From: Poecilobothrus nobilitatus
Taxonomy: Eukaryota > Arthropoda > Insecta > Diptera > Dolichopodidae
DNA: 64,000 nt
NCBI GenBank assembly: GCA_947095535.1
Contig: OX352773.1
Coordinates: 260,113,590 to 260,177,589 of the forward strand
Direction of reading: 5' to 3'
Numbering within the stretch: position 1 is the stretch's first letter; each line of letters begins with the position of its first letter. The translations under genes were made by a program, and so were the position numbers. Of this stretch, positions 32,301 to 44,368 are shown one piece after another. The notes under the pieces are model-generated. The model worked only from the letters and a program-made list of their open reading frames with translations. It had not been told where the DNA came from and made no database searches.

Positions 32301-34396
32301 TTTCCTTATTTCATATTTTTCTTTTTAATTTTTAATATTTTAATATAAAATCTTTTAATATTTGACTACCATTGAAGTTAAATATTAATTTTGTAATGAT
32401 TTCTATTTCTAAAAGAAAATAAATCTCAATATTTCTATTTTTTTTTGGTTTCTGAAATATTTCAAACGCAAAAAAAAATCATTAAAATCTATACAAGTCA
32501 AATTTTTGTCATCTTTACAATACGTTTCTTATATACTATACATATGCAGATAGAAAATGAAAATAGTGGAAGACAAAAATTAACAACCACATACTTAAAT
32601 TTAAATACTGTAATATAGTATACCTATGTACATACATTGAAAATAATTTATTTTAAAAATGTTCGATATATAGATACTGTACTATATATGTATATGTTTT
32701 GCAATATTTAATTTAACAATAGGTATACTCTATATAATATGCATTTACCTGTATGTTTGATGTATATATATAGGTACGTATTATATTTCAGGCCTAATTA
32801 TAATTTATTCTTCCGCCTTAAGATTATATCCTAAAGCCATTAAAATAAATAAATTTTAATTGTATATACATATAATAAATATAAGTATATAATGAATTAT
32901 ATTGCATTTATATTTATTATTATATAATAGAAACAAAGGAAAAATTATTTTTATAAAAAAGTAATATTATTTAAAAAGAATTTTTTTTAATTTGTTTTTA
33001 AATAATAAAAGCATGTAAATAGATACATATAAGCTAAAGTATAAGAAAAATCCAAATTACATAGTATAGGTATATAAATATTTTAAATAAATATAATTAT
33101 TCCCTTTCAACATTTTCTAACAGTTTTCATGTAGTATGAATATATTTTATTAAATAATATAATGTTATACAAAAAAAAAAAACAAAAAAAAGCAAGTTTT
33201 TTGACCGACATCCTAAGGGTTCTATTTGTTGCTTTCCTTTAAATTTTTTTTTTTTCTGCTGTTTTCTTTTTTACATCAAAAAATTACGAACTTCAAGGCT
33301 AAATTCTGCTCATTATAACAAACAAAACAAAAAAACAAAAGACCTTCAGGTAAATGAAAAAAATCTTAAATGTAAATATTATAATATATGGACAACACGA
33401 TAAAGAAATATAACAATATCTTTCTGTAATATGTAAAATTATAGTATATGAATAAATATTTTTGTAAGTATTGTGTGTATCTATATTTATATTCTTAAAA
33501 GCACACATAGTTAATAAGGAAAACAAAAACTATATGATAAAGAATATATCACTACAAAAAAAAAAGCTATCATGTTTACAATTTTGTTTAAAAAAGCTTT
33601 TAAGCTTTTTTTCTTATTTTTTTTCTTCTATATGTACCAAAATATGTTTGTATAATTTTAAATGGATTAACTTTTAGATATACATATATGTATGCATAAA
33701 AGCATTTATAAATCATAATACTATGTATAATGAAAACTGTTATACGCGAAATAATAAATGAAAAACTTGTTATATAAACTTTATTTTATATAAAAATCAT
33801 AAAGCTATATATAAAGTATTATACACAATTCAAGTTTTAAGCGATGTACATATATTTATAATATATATATATATATATATATAATGAGTTATATATGTTT
33901 ACAAACACAAAACAATAAAAAAAATTACAAAAAAAAAAACAAAATAAATAAAAATATACTAAAAGAAAATTTTCACGCACTTGACCTATGTACATACGGA
34001 ATCGTTAACATTTGTATGCATTCACATTAAAAGATACGCATTTTCATATTCAAGTTTATACGAATGTACGTATATTTAATGTAATTTTATACATACCTAC
34101 ATAAATATAATGTATATATACATAAACATATACAAATAATATATTTACAAAGTAATTTTATATCTAAAAAAAAAACAAAAAAAATAAAATAAATATAATA
34201 AAGGTAAACCAAAAAAAAACATAACAGTATTATCTTACATTATTATAACCAACTACTATATATAATATTGAAGAAACTTTAACCTTTTCCCAAGGCCATA
34301 TACATATATAAGAAAATTTTATACATCATTCTTTTATATTTATGTTTGTATATAATATATATTTTATATGTGTACAAAAGATATAAAAACAAGGTC
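32301..34396. other. AT-rich region with TA-rich tracts, no gene seen
   Basis: Contains many TATATA/TACATA tracts (32600-32780, 33840-33885, 34060-34140) and a perfect 22-bp palindrome AAAAAAGCTTTTAAGCTTTTTT around 33592-33613. Two small open frames at 33299-33677 overlap on opposite strands and are low-complexity. No gene is supported. Confidence 0.6.
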
Positions 34397-35710
34397 GAAT
34401 GTAAACCAACGGTTTTTAAAAGCGCACATTTCCAAAACTCAATACAAACTGTTTAGAAGTGTGACTTACACAAAAATTTGAAAATTTCATGTAATAAGAA
34501 AAAATGTAAAAATAGGACATTTTTGAAATTTTGAAGGGCCGTAAGTCCGGAATCCTATATAACTAAGAAAAGCCATTAACACGCGTAAAAATATATTATT
34601 AAACCTTTAATTTTCATGTCTTGCCGAAGAAAAATTTTTACAGGTGCCTAAGTTACAGGTGTCTAAAAATAGCAAATTTTCAATTTTTGAGGCGTAATAA
34701 CTCTTAAAGAGGGGGTGTTACAAAAAAATTTTCTGAGGAAACTTATACTAATTCTAAACGTTCTTTCTTGTCTCAAAATTTCAGGTTCCTATCTAAAGGG
34801 GTGCCGGAGTTATGAAAAAAGAAATTTCATGCAAAATGTGGTTTTCACATAACGGTAAATTTAAATAGAAAATTACAAAATATTACATAATTTTGATAAT
34901 GTTTTATATAGATAATAAAATTTTCGATCTTCTGGCGGTTTTAGATTGCAAAATTATTACGCAGAGCCCGAGATATATACATCTGAAAATGGGGCTTTTT
35001 CGCAATTTTGAAGAGCTGCAACTTTGGAACCCTTTACAATTAAAATAAACCTTTAATACACGTAAAAATATAGGACTGTAGCTTTAATTTTTATATCTTG
35101 CAGAAGTAAAATGTGTACAGGTTTCTAAGTTACAGGTGTTTAAAAATAGCAAATTTTCAATTTTTAAGCCCTAATAGCTCATAAACAGGGGGTGGTCCGA
35201 AAAAATTTTCTGAGCAAACTTATACTAATTCTAAAAGTTCTTTCTTGCCTCAAAATTTCAAGCCTCTATCTAGAAGCGTGCCGGAGTTATGAAAGTATAA
35301 AAATCATGCAAAATTGGGTTTTCACATAACGGTAAATTTAAATACTAAATTTAAAAAAATTGTATAATTTTGATATTAATTTACAAAGATAAAAGAAATA
35401 CCTGTCGAATGACGTCTTCAGATTGAAAAAATCTTAAGCAGAACATAAGATATATGCATTTAAAAATAGAGCTTTTTTAAAGTTTGAGGTGCTGTAGCTC
35501 CGAAATGGGGGGGGCTACATGAAAAAGTTGTTCCACAAAATTATTTTTTTTATGAGACCTACCTATGGTTAAAATTTTTTTTCTCTATCTTTAACGGTGT
35601 AGAAGTTTTGTAAACAGACGGACGGACGGACGGACGGACGGACGGACGGACGGACAGAGTGAAACTAATAAGCACATTTTTTCAAAATTTTTTTGGAAAT
35701 GTGCTAAAAA
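34397..35710 (+). repeat. Family II (GGAC) dispersed repeat, most complete copy
   Basis: The left end is GAATGTAAACCAACGG then AAAAGCGCACATTTCC; the right end is GGAAATGTGCTAAAAAGC. GCACATTTCC and GGAAATGTGC form the inverted ends. A module of about 490 bp (CTTAAAGAGGGGGTG ... CACATAACGGTAAATTTAAA at about 34700-34865) is repeated at about 35170-35345, so this copy has an internal tandem duplication. A (GGAC)9-type tract at about 35622-35655 precedes ACAGAGTGAAACTAATAAGC. No ORF of note. The other copies at 424, 7326, 11370, 23341 and 42450 define the family. Confidence 0.9.
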
Positions 35711-37030
35711 GCATTAAATAAGAATAAAAAAAAATGTAATACAAACATAATATTAAGATTAATCTTAATATTAAGTCTTTTTTTTTTTGGTTATTTTTTT
35801 TTATTCTTGTTTTTTTTTTTTTTTTTCTTGGAACAAATAATTGAGTGTAGAATGTTTGACTTTTACCGGTTTTTTTTTTTCTTTTTGCATCCTTTTATAT
35901 CCTTAAACATTATTGTCGTCTTTTTGTTTTTTTTTTTTTGTGAAAATGTATCTTAAGATACATTTAAAATAACATAAAATAAAATATATAAAATAAAATA
36001 AATAAATAAAAATGTAATAAAAACCTAAAATATGTGACGTACAATAAAATTTATAGTACAGAGTAAGAAATTTTGTATAGTAAATATTTTATTGTTATTT
36101 ACAAGGGAATCAAAAAGTGACGTATTTAAAACAAAAAAAAAAAAGATTAAATTAACTTAATAATAGCACTAAATATGATTTTTGAATTTTGCATATAAGT
36201 TTTCTTCAACATTTACATTTTGAGTCACAATATTTTCCAAGTTATCTTAATCTGTGACAAGACTTAAGTTATAACTCAAATATCTGCAAGTTAAAAATTG
36301 AATAAATCATATGTGCCTCTGGCAATTCTTTTAATATTCATTCATTATGTAAAAAATTAATTGTATTTTAGATAATCTGTAATATATTTAAATGTTTATG
36401 AAACTAAATTTTTAATTCAAAAACTAAAAGTTGAATAATAATTAGTAAAAAATATAAAGCTACCTGTACAATATATAATATATAATGATAAATTCAAAAT
36501 ATATAAAACTAAAATTAGAGTATAATTACAGGAATGGAAATTTTTCAAATTATCAAACAGATTATGCAATTTTAGTTCTTCAATTAAAAATATAGAACTG
36601 TCAAAATTAAATAAAGAGAAAAAATGTGAAGTACCGCAAAAATATTCATATGTTATGGTCACATTATGAATTATATTTAAATATTTAAATTGAATAGAAA
36701 TAACACAAAAAATATCCTTATGCAAACAGTTATTATAAGATATTATGTATTGTGTCCAAATCTATCAGTATAGGACCAAAAGTTACTTGAATGCTCGTTA
36801 AAAATGACCATGTAAACGTGACAAAAATAAAATTAACATATTTTATTTTTTTTTGTTTTCTTTTTTATTACGAATCAGTCTAAACCTATAAACATTCCAA
36901 TAAGGATAGCGACATATATTTGTTAATATATGTATTATATACATACATATATACATATTACATATATATTATATATACACATATATACATATTAATATAT
37001 ATATATATGTATATATATCATCAGGATATA
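35711..37030. other. AT-rich sequence, no gene seen
   Basis: Includes a perfect 24-bp palindrome centred near 35760 (AATATTAAGATT joined to its complement), long T runs (35775-35935) and TA-rich tracts (36930-37015). A 102-codon minus-strand frame (36417-36725) is Phe/Ile/Tyr/Ser-rich AT translation without a domain. Confidence 0.6.
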
Positions 37031-37116
37031 TTTAAATAAAGGAAAATGTATATTACTATATATATTTATGTATATGTATTATATGTAATAGTAATATCCA
37101 TTTTCCTTTATTTAAA
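37031..37116. repeat. 29-bp near-perfect inverted repeat, 28-nt loop
   Basis: Arms 37031-37059 and 37088-37116 pair with one mismatch and share AAATAAAGGAAAATG and its complement, which is not a simple TA repeat. The loop is TA-rich. It may be a small foldback element; no second copy was noticed. Confidence 0.85.
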
Positions 37117-39069
37117 CATTTTTTTGATGTATATACTATAGTATATTATATATCATAAGCTTTTGCACTTATTATATTATATTATGTATCTGTAGTGAAA
37201 AAAATTAGAATTACCGTGAAAAAAATCCATTAGTATTCTGTTTTGTTCACTAACTAAATAATTTAATACATATGTACATGGTAACCGTAACCGTTGCTAA
37301 GCAATACGAATTTTTTCTTTTTCTTTTTTTTTTGTATACAGAAAAACACATGGAAAATATGTAAAATATATATAATATTATGTGTAATATGTAAGGATAT
37401 ATAAACGAAAATAATAGACTGTTTTGTGATGTAAAACAAAAAACGAGAAAAATTTTTAAGGTAAGATACGGATATTTTTACATAGCAGAATTTGTGCAAA
37501 AAAATATAAAAAGTATAAGAAAAAAATTAATGTTGATTATTATGATAAAATTTTAAAAATTGAAAAATTTATAACAATAAGCATAGATGATTCAAAGTAG
37601 TCATTTTTACCTATGTAAATGTTATATGTAATCTTTTATTTCAATTATATTCATACTTTCTAATATGCTCGTACACATATAAGATAATAATAAAAACTAA
37701 AAAAAAGAAATTTTTACAGGTACATTAAAACCTATAAATTTGTACACTCTATTTTACGATCATATTCTAATTTGATGTAATTCCCGATTCTACTAACTAA
37801 TTGAACTTTATTTTTCTGCTGTCTCAAGTCTATTCAAATAAGTTTGACTTCACTGGATACTTTTCGACTTCATATTGAAATTTTGGTCTCGATTTTTACC
37901 AAAAATTCTTATGTAATTTATAAAAACCTAATATTTCTATACTTAAACTTTAAAATCTGGTTATATGTTATATCAACAAAACATTTCATGGGAACCTCAT
38001 TCTTTTTTTTTTTATAAAACTAAACTTTAAAATAAGCGTAAAGTGCTAAAATTATTAGATTTAATCTAGTTGCTTATTTTCCTTTTTAAAATAAAAAAAA
38101 ATACAATGTGTCAAAAATTGAAAAAATGAAAAAAAAAAAAATTTCTCAATAGTTTTCCTCTGGCCATTTGTTTATCTGCGCATAACCAACGTTTTTTTTG
38201 TTGTATGTTTGAAACAAAACTATGATTTTTTTTTATCATCAGGAATAAATTGAGGATAATTTTTTAAGCTTTGTAAATAATCGCAAATATTGAAAATTTT
38301 TTGTAATTTTTGTAAACGATAACTCCGTTTTTATATTAAATCGAAATTTTGTATCCAGTTCCCAAACTTTTAAACTTAGATTTTTTCTCAGAATGAAATT
38401 ATTGTAATAAATGTATTTCCCTAACTTCGGTAAAACTCAAAAAAAAAGAAAAAAAATTTAAGGACCGTAGGCCTACTAAAAATGTATTCTATCTCATCTA
38501 AACAAAAATTGCAATTTTCTTAATTTTTTTTGTTTTAAAAGAAAACGAAAAAAAAGTAAGAAAATTTAAATCAAAATCAATTAATATTATCAAGTATTAC
38601 AATACTTCTCGGTTTATTTTAAGTATGTATATAAATCTTAAGATACAAAAAAAATAAAAAATAAAAATTAGTTTCGGATACATCCTTTACAAAGTACAAA
38701 AAAAAAAAATTCAAATAATGAAAGTTTAGATATCCTGATATTTTCTTAAGTTTAACTTTATATTCTCTCTTTCTTTTTTTTTTGCTTATAATGTGCTTCA
38801 AAACTAGTCACTTTTAAATATTTATAAGGTAAGGACATGAAAACAAATTTAAAAAAAAAAAAAACTAAAAGAAAGAGATAAAGAAAAATAAGTGTACATA
38901 TATTTTAAATTGTCCACATTAAAATCACAGACATGAAAACATTATTTTTGATTATAGTTTTTTTTTTTTGGACGGATTGAATAATCCGTTATAATTTTTT
39001 TGGTCTACTACACTTTTGATTTTCACCATGTCTACTTTTATTCAAATCATACTTTATTTTTTCTAACAA
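37117..39069. other. AT-rich sequence, no gene seen
   Basis: Homopolymers and TA-rich sequence. Small open frames (37263-37499, 38619-38801, both minus) are low-complexity. Confidence 0.6.
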
Positions 39070-39192
39070 GAGGATGCAAAAACCTAACCTAGAAATCAAT
39101 TTTTCAACAAAAACGACGAGATCAGGTAAATTGGTAAATTGTAATTGAAAAAGTGAGATTTAAATTTAAATTCAGTTTTATGCATTCGACCC
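39070..39192. repeat. Small inverted-repeat element H, diverged copy
   Basis: The right arm (AATTGAAAAAGTGAGATTTA ... CAGTTTTATGCATTCGACCC) closely matches the right arm of the copy at 47168-47294. The left arm (GAGGATGCAAAAACCTAACC ... TTTTTCAACAAA) is the decayed partner. The length is about the same (123 vs 127 bp), so both are copies of one mobile foldback element. Confidence 0.75.
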
Positions 39193-40985
39193 TATGAAAC
39201 ACAATAAATATTTTTTACTTTCTATGGGTTATCAATTATTTGATCCATTACCTTTTTGTTTTAAAATCGGAACATATTTTTATTATAATTCACTTAGAAG
39301 GTTTGCATCTGTGATACATTGGTTGCAAAAGTTGTAAAGCAAAATTTCACCTGACAATCAGGAAAATACCAGCTTAACAAAAATAAAAAGTTTACGGCAA
39401 AAGGTAAATATCTAAACTTTTACTTTTTTACTGTAGATTCCGAGCTATACAACTCTTAATCCTTAATTTCTATATAAAAGGTTAAACAAAACCGTTAAAC
39501 AGTTAGAAAATCATTCGCCAGCTTTTTTTAAAGCAAAGAATCATAATAAAGACTTTTTCTTTTGTTAAAGTTGTTCAAATAATGGAAATTTTTGCTAAGT
39601 TATTTTGCCAGTTCTGTTACGAAAAAAAAAAAAAAAAATAAAAGAAAAACTTTTATACTTTATGCAAGTGGAATGTATTATTAATGAAAATTTATAAGTA
39701 AAAATTACCGAACCAAAATATAAAAATACTTACAAAGACAAAGACAAAGAGAAGACAAAACAAAAACTTATATAAATAAGAAGAGGGAAACATTAACAAA
39801 TGTTTTTGTTTTTTTCCTCCTCTTACAGCCTGTATATTGTTATCTTTCCCAAAGAAACATAAAATTTTCCCAAAAAAAAAAAAACAATAATGTTAAAAAT
39901 TGTTAAAAAATTTCATTTTTCATTATTTATTTTTTTTTTTTTTGTTTTTTTTTAATTTTTCCTTTGGTTTTTTTTTTTTTCTTTTTTCCAATGAATATTT
40001 AATTAAATAATTTTCAAACTGAATACACAAAGATAAATTTTAATATTTTTTAAATATATGTATATAAATTAAGTAAATCTATATATAATATACACAAGGA
40101 TAAAAACACAAAAAAAAAAACAAAAAGGATAAAATAAATAAATAAAGTATTTTTATACAGTAGATCTCAATCAAATATGTACCAGATTTTAAAAAAGTAA
40201 AAAAAAAGTCTTTGTAATTTGTTTTAGTCAATATTTAGCTAATATTATGTGCTTTTGCTATTTCAGCTTTAAATTCAAAGAAAAGTTATACGTATACATA
40301 AAATTAAGGATTAAAATATCTATTATATACTAAAAAGTTAAATAAAGTTTAGAGTACGACAAGATGTTTATAAAATATGTATATGTGAAAAATATTGGAA
40401 TAGAAGATCGAAGACCGAATGGCGGTTCTATGAATGTCAGACTATGGTGACTAAATGAATTTAAAAAAAAATAAAAGATGTGGTGTAAAATATTCAAAAA
40501 TTAACTTTAGGGATAAAATGGATGTCATATTTCCGGGAAATTTTGAAAAGAGTACGTCATATTAAGGGGAATCAAAGGAGAAAAACAATAATTAAAAAGT
40601 AACAAGTGGAAATACATGTTTTTTTATAACTTTTTCAATAACCAAAAATTTCATCTTAAAATGACAAAATATTATGTAAAAATATAGTTTCAAAAGGAAA
40701 ACGAAAAATTTTGAAAAGTATTCAGTTCATGGATAACATATAGATAAATGAATTAATTTACTTAATTTAGATATTTTCTTTAAGTTCACATCACATGGAT
40801 AATATTCTTTGCTATTGTTCTGATATTAGTCTGTTTGTTTTCATATTAGTGAACCATATCTATATTATGATAAAAAAATTAATTTTCAAAGTATTATATA
40901 GTTTTGGTTGATATCAGGTGGTCAGAAATGGAAGTTTTCTTGAAAAAATGGTTATTATACAATTGATTGATAAATAAAACGTTTT
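39193..40985. other. AT-rich sequence, no gene seen
   Basis: A run of TTTTTCCTCCTCTTACAG near 39812 resembles a splice acceptor, but no open frame of protein-like composition follows. No other signal. Confidence 0.5.
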
Positions 40986-41410
40986 CAGCTGTTGCTGTTT
41001 GAAAGGGTCGGTAGATAACTATCCTTACACCTAGGCCATCATACTTTTATAATGGATTTGTAGTCCTTAAAAATGTTAATTAACGTCTTCCTCTCCGGGA
41101 AAGTTCGATTGTTGCGTGTTCTACCGCGATCACCTTACATTGGCGCACAGTCACGTGTTCGCCGATTGTGTTAGCAATCATAATATACGACTCTTTTCAT
41201 ATAATTCTTATATCGTATCGGCCATTTTTTTTGGAAGCTTCTGAATATATGTAAATCGTATATTAGGTTGCTATTGTGTAGTTCCTGTAGTGCTTGTCGC
41301 CGTTTCGAACTTGATATCTAGTCTTACAATTCTGCTACTTTGTGCCCGTCATGCGAAGTCCTTTGTAGACTATTTATTCCTCCATTCAAATTTGTCATCA
41401 TAGACAGAAT
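40986..41410. other. GC-richer unclassified island, probable decayed transposon
   Basis: Composition is clearly richer than its surroundings (GGGAAAGTTCGATTGTTGCG, ACCGCGATCACC, TGGCGCACAGTCACGTG, GTGCTTGTCGCCGTTTCGAA). Translating both strands gives only short pieces with stops and no family I recognise. A decayed LINE on the minus strand is possible but unproven. Confidence 0.35.
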
Positions 41411-41693
41411 TTTTTTGTGACAAAAGAATCTTGATTTCGTTTTCAGTTAACATAGAAATAGGAATTTCAGAAATTATTCTAAAAATAGAGAAGTACTTTT
41501 GCAATATTATAACCGTTTTCCAAATTAGCCATCATAAAATGATAAAATAAGTAAAAAGAAAATCTCAAAATGCAACAAGTTATAATTTTTTTCAATATAA
41601 ATTAAATCCTATACAAATCTTGTCATCTTCTTTAGGTTAAGATCTAATTTGATATGCCAATATTTAAAAAAATTTATATAAGTTTTATACTTA

Positions 41694-43296
41694 AACGAGG
41701 AAGAATACAGTTGACTTTGTCAACTCTTAGATACCCGTACGAACCGTTAGTATGTTCACAACCTGTCACTCTGCTTACAATATTATTTTTTTAATATTTT
41801 AGTATTTTAAAATAATTTGGGTGAATTTTATAATTTCTAGAACTATGGGTTGTACATATATTCAAACTATATGTTTATATGTACATTCTTCAAAAGCAGA
41901 TTCTAACCTTCCACATAACGATTCTAACCTTCCACATAATCCAAAACTTTTTCAAATATTCTATAGTACCATTTAATACTAAGCGGTAAATGTATATTAA
42001 ATTTACTTACTACAAAATAGTAAATATAATTTTAAATATTATATTATATTATATTTAAATATTCCATTGACAGAATAATTTCTTATAAGTACAATAAAAT
42101 ACATATATATATGTAAATACGGCGCTATATAATATACATATATGCTCTTATCATTCATTCACTAGTGACATATACGATATGTAAATAAACATGATATTAT
42201 ATAAGTATGTATGTATATCAATATCATATAAATAAAAATTCTTCAAGCAACCGTTATGTTGTTTATTTAATTACATTTTTTTGTACTACGCATTATATCC
42301 TGAACAATTTCAAATTATCGAGTAAAACAAAATGGAAAAAATTCGTTAAAGAAATTTGTTAGAAAATTTGAAAAAATCAAGTAACACTTTCGTCAATTAT
42401 AAAGTAACCCTATATTATTAAAAAAAGTTGTTAACAGAAATAAAAGTATAATGTTGGAGCTTTAATTTTTATGTATTACTTCAAAAAAATTTTAACAGGT
42501 TACAGGTGTTACAGGTGTTTAAAAATAGTAAATTTTCAGTTTTTGACCCCTTACAGCTCCTAAACGGGGGGTGATACAAAAAAAATTTCTGAAATGACTC
42601 ATACTAATCAAATCTAACAAAGATCTAACTTCTGTCAAAATTTCAAGTTTCCAGCTTTAACCGTTTAGAAGATGGAAGGGTTAAAGGATTTTGCAAAATT
42701 TGAATTTCGCATAACGGTAAATTAAGACACCGTATGCCAAAATTATATATTTATTGTATATATACTGTTAAAGCTAATGAAAGTAGTAATCATTTGGCGT
42801 TTTCAAAATGAAGATATACCTTATACAACTTGTGCTATAACAATTTAAATATAGAGCTTTTTTGAACCTTTGGGGAGCTGTAGCTCCGTAACGGGTGGGG
42901 CTACAAAAAAAAGTTATTAAAAATAAAATTAATATTTTTGTGAGATCTATCAGTAGTTAAAATTTCATAGCTCTATTGCAAAAAAAATGTGGAGATCTAA
43001 AAGTTAGGTGTTCGAGAGCTACCCTAAGGCTTGGTCCAAACTCAACCAAAAAAAATAGGGAACCTACAAATTACTCCCAAAATATTTTGTGTAAATTTCA
43101 AGATTCTAACTTTCTTAGTTTTTGAGTTAGCGTGCTGACGGACGGACGGACGGACGGACGGACATGGCTCAAAAGTCTTAGAATTTTTTTCTGATCCGAT
43201 CCATACCTTTGAAGGTATATCTAGCTCGCTTATTTCGAGGTGTTACAAACGGAGGAGTAATTTTATTATACCCGATCCTATCGTACGGGTATAAAA
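41694..43296 (+). repeat. Composite family I element with an embedded family II segment
   Basis: The left end AACGAGGAAGAATACAG then TGTCAACTCTTAGATACCCG, and the right end with (GGAC)6, ACATGGCTCAAAAGTC, CGATCCATACCTTTG, ATATCTAGCTCGC, GGTGTTACAAACGG, then CGTACGGGTATAAAA, are family I. The middle (about 42450-42970) reads as family II instead: TACAGGTGTTTAAAAATAG, CCTAAACGGGGGGTGATAC, CGCATAACGGTAAATTAAG, GAGCTGTAGCTCCGTAACGG, GTGAGATCTATCAGTAG. Family II ends were not found around the segment, so it may be a recombination product rather than a simple insertion. Confidence 0.82.
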
Positions 43297-44119
43297 ATAC
43301 CTCCAAAAGTCTAAAAACACCTCCAAAAGTCTAAAAGATACAATGTCCTGAAAATTATAGCCGATTTTAATTAATATGGAAAATGTGTAATTGAAAAGAA
43401 AAATAATGTGCAAAAAGAGTACATAAAGCCATATTTTACGAATATTCAAATGAGTAATAAAGCCATATGACGTTATGTCTCATTCGATAAAAAATAATTT
43501 TAAAAAAAATCTAGTTATTCTAAATTCTACTACCTAATTATTTGTTATAGATATTATTACAAACAAAAATGTAATATTGTGGAGACCCCAAACTTCAACT
43601 AAATAAATTACTGAAACCCTGATTTTGTAACCAACTATAAAATCCTTTTTAATTATATTTTTACATTCATATTTCAACAACAATAAGGCACTCTCTACGC
43701 CGGTCGTTTTAAAAATGAATATGGCGTTATGACAGAAAATCTTTTATAAAAATATGACTTTATATGACCCATTCAAATCAGTCATAATGAGTCATATTTA
43801 TGAAATATTGTGGATTATTTATGAAATATGACTTTATGATCTATGGTTTTATGACACCTCACCATATAAAATACATATAAATACATTATATATTACTAGG
43901 TACAGTATATATAACTTATATAGCTTAAATATTTCAAATTTTTGATATATCTCGTATTTAATCATTATATAATTAACAAAATTAAATGGATGATTTAAAT
44001 TTTGAGTCACTGTATGTATATAGTATTAAATTTTAAAAATTTTATTTTTAACATTATAATATAAATATGTATATATATAATATGTATATATATAATATAT
44101 ATGTATATGTATTTATTTA
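43297..44119. other. AT-rich sequence with short local duplications
   Basis: ACCTCCAAAAGTCTAAAA is duplicated in tandem at about 43288-43325. Around 43730-43870 several ATATGACTTTATGA and GTCATA(A/T)TGA-like repeats occur. The segment 44050-44118 is TA-rich. In the gene model this would be the 5' part of the first intron of the minus-strand gene. Confidence 0.5.
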
Positions 44120-44131
44120 TTATATACTTAC

Positions 44132-44368
44132 CGAACTTCTGACATCACGTTTTGTTGACACACGTCGATGAAATATTTTAGCTGGTTCATGTTCATTCTC
44201 AGATTCTTCAGATGATTCTTCAGTACCAGATACATTACTTGATACTGGTGTTGTGGCAGCTGATGGTGTTGTACATGCTGAATGAACAGTTAATGTATCA
44301 ATTGTACTAAATGACGACAATGGTCGTCTTATATTTTGATTGAATTCAAGTCGTTTTGAATTTGACAT
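44132..44368 (-). CDS. First coding exon (79 codons) of an unidentified gene; continues beyond the donor
   Basis: The ATG (minus strand, at 44368) follows an A/T-rich leader ending ATTTTTTATTGTA. The 237-bp frame ends exactly on a codon boundary at a strong donor (TCG then GTAAGTATAT), giving a phase-0 intron. The product starts MSNSKRLEFNQNIRRPLSSF and is Ser/Thr-rich and apparently disordered in the middle, has an acidic stretch at about residues 50-61 (EESSEESENEHE), and then a basic segment KIFHRRVSTKRD, with RRVS as a possible basophilic-kinase site. The composition is quite unlike the Ile/Asn/Lys/Phe-rich random translations around it. There is no signal peptide or membrane segment. I do not recognise the family. 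No later exon is visible down to position 1, which implies a very long intron. Confidence 0.72.

Noticed and set aside
36417..36725. 102-codon minus-strand open frame
   Set aside because: Phe/Ile/Tyr/Ser-rich random AT translation with no domain, splice context or codon signal.
39800..39835. Pyrimidine tract ending in CTCCTCTTACAG as a splice acceptor
   Set aside because: No protein-like frame follows; such tracts are expected in T-rich DNA.
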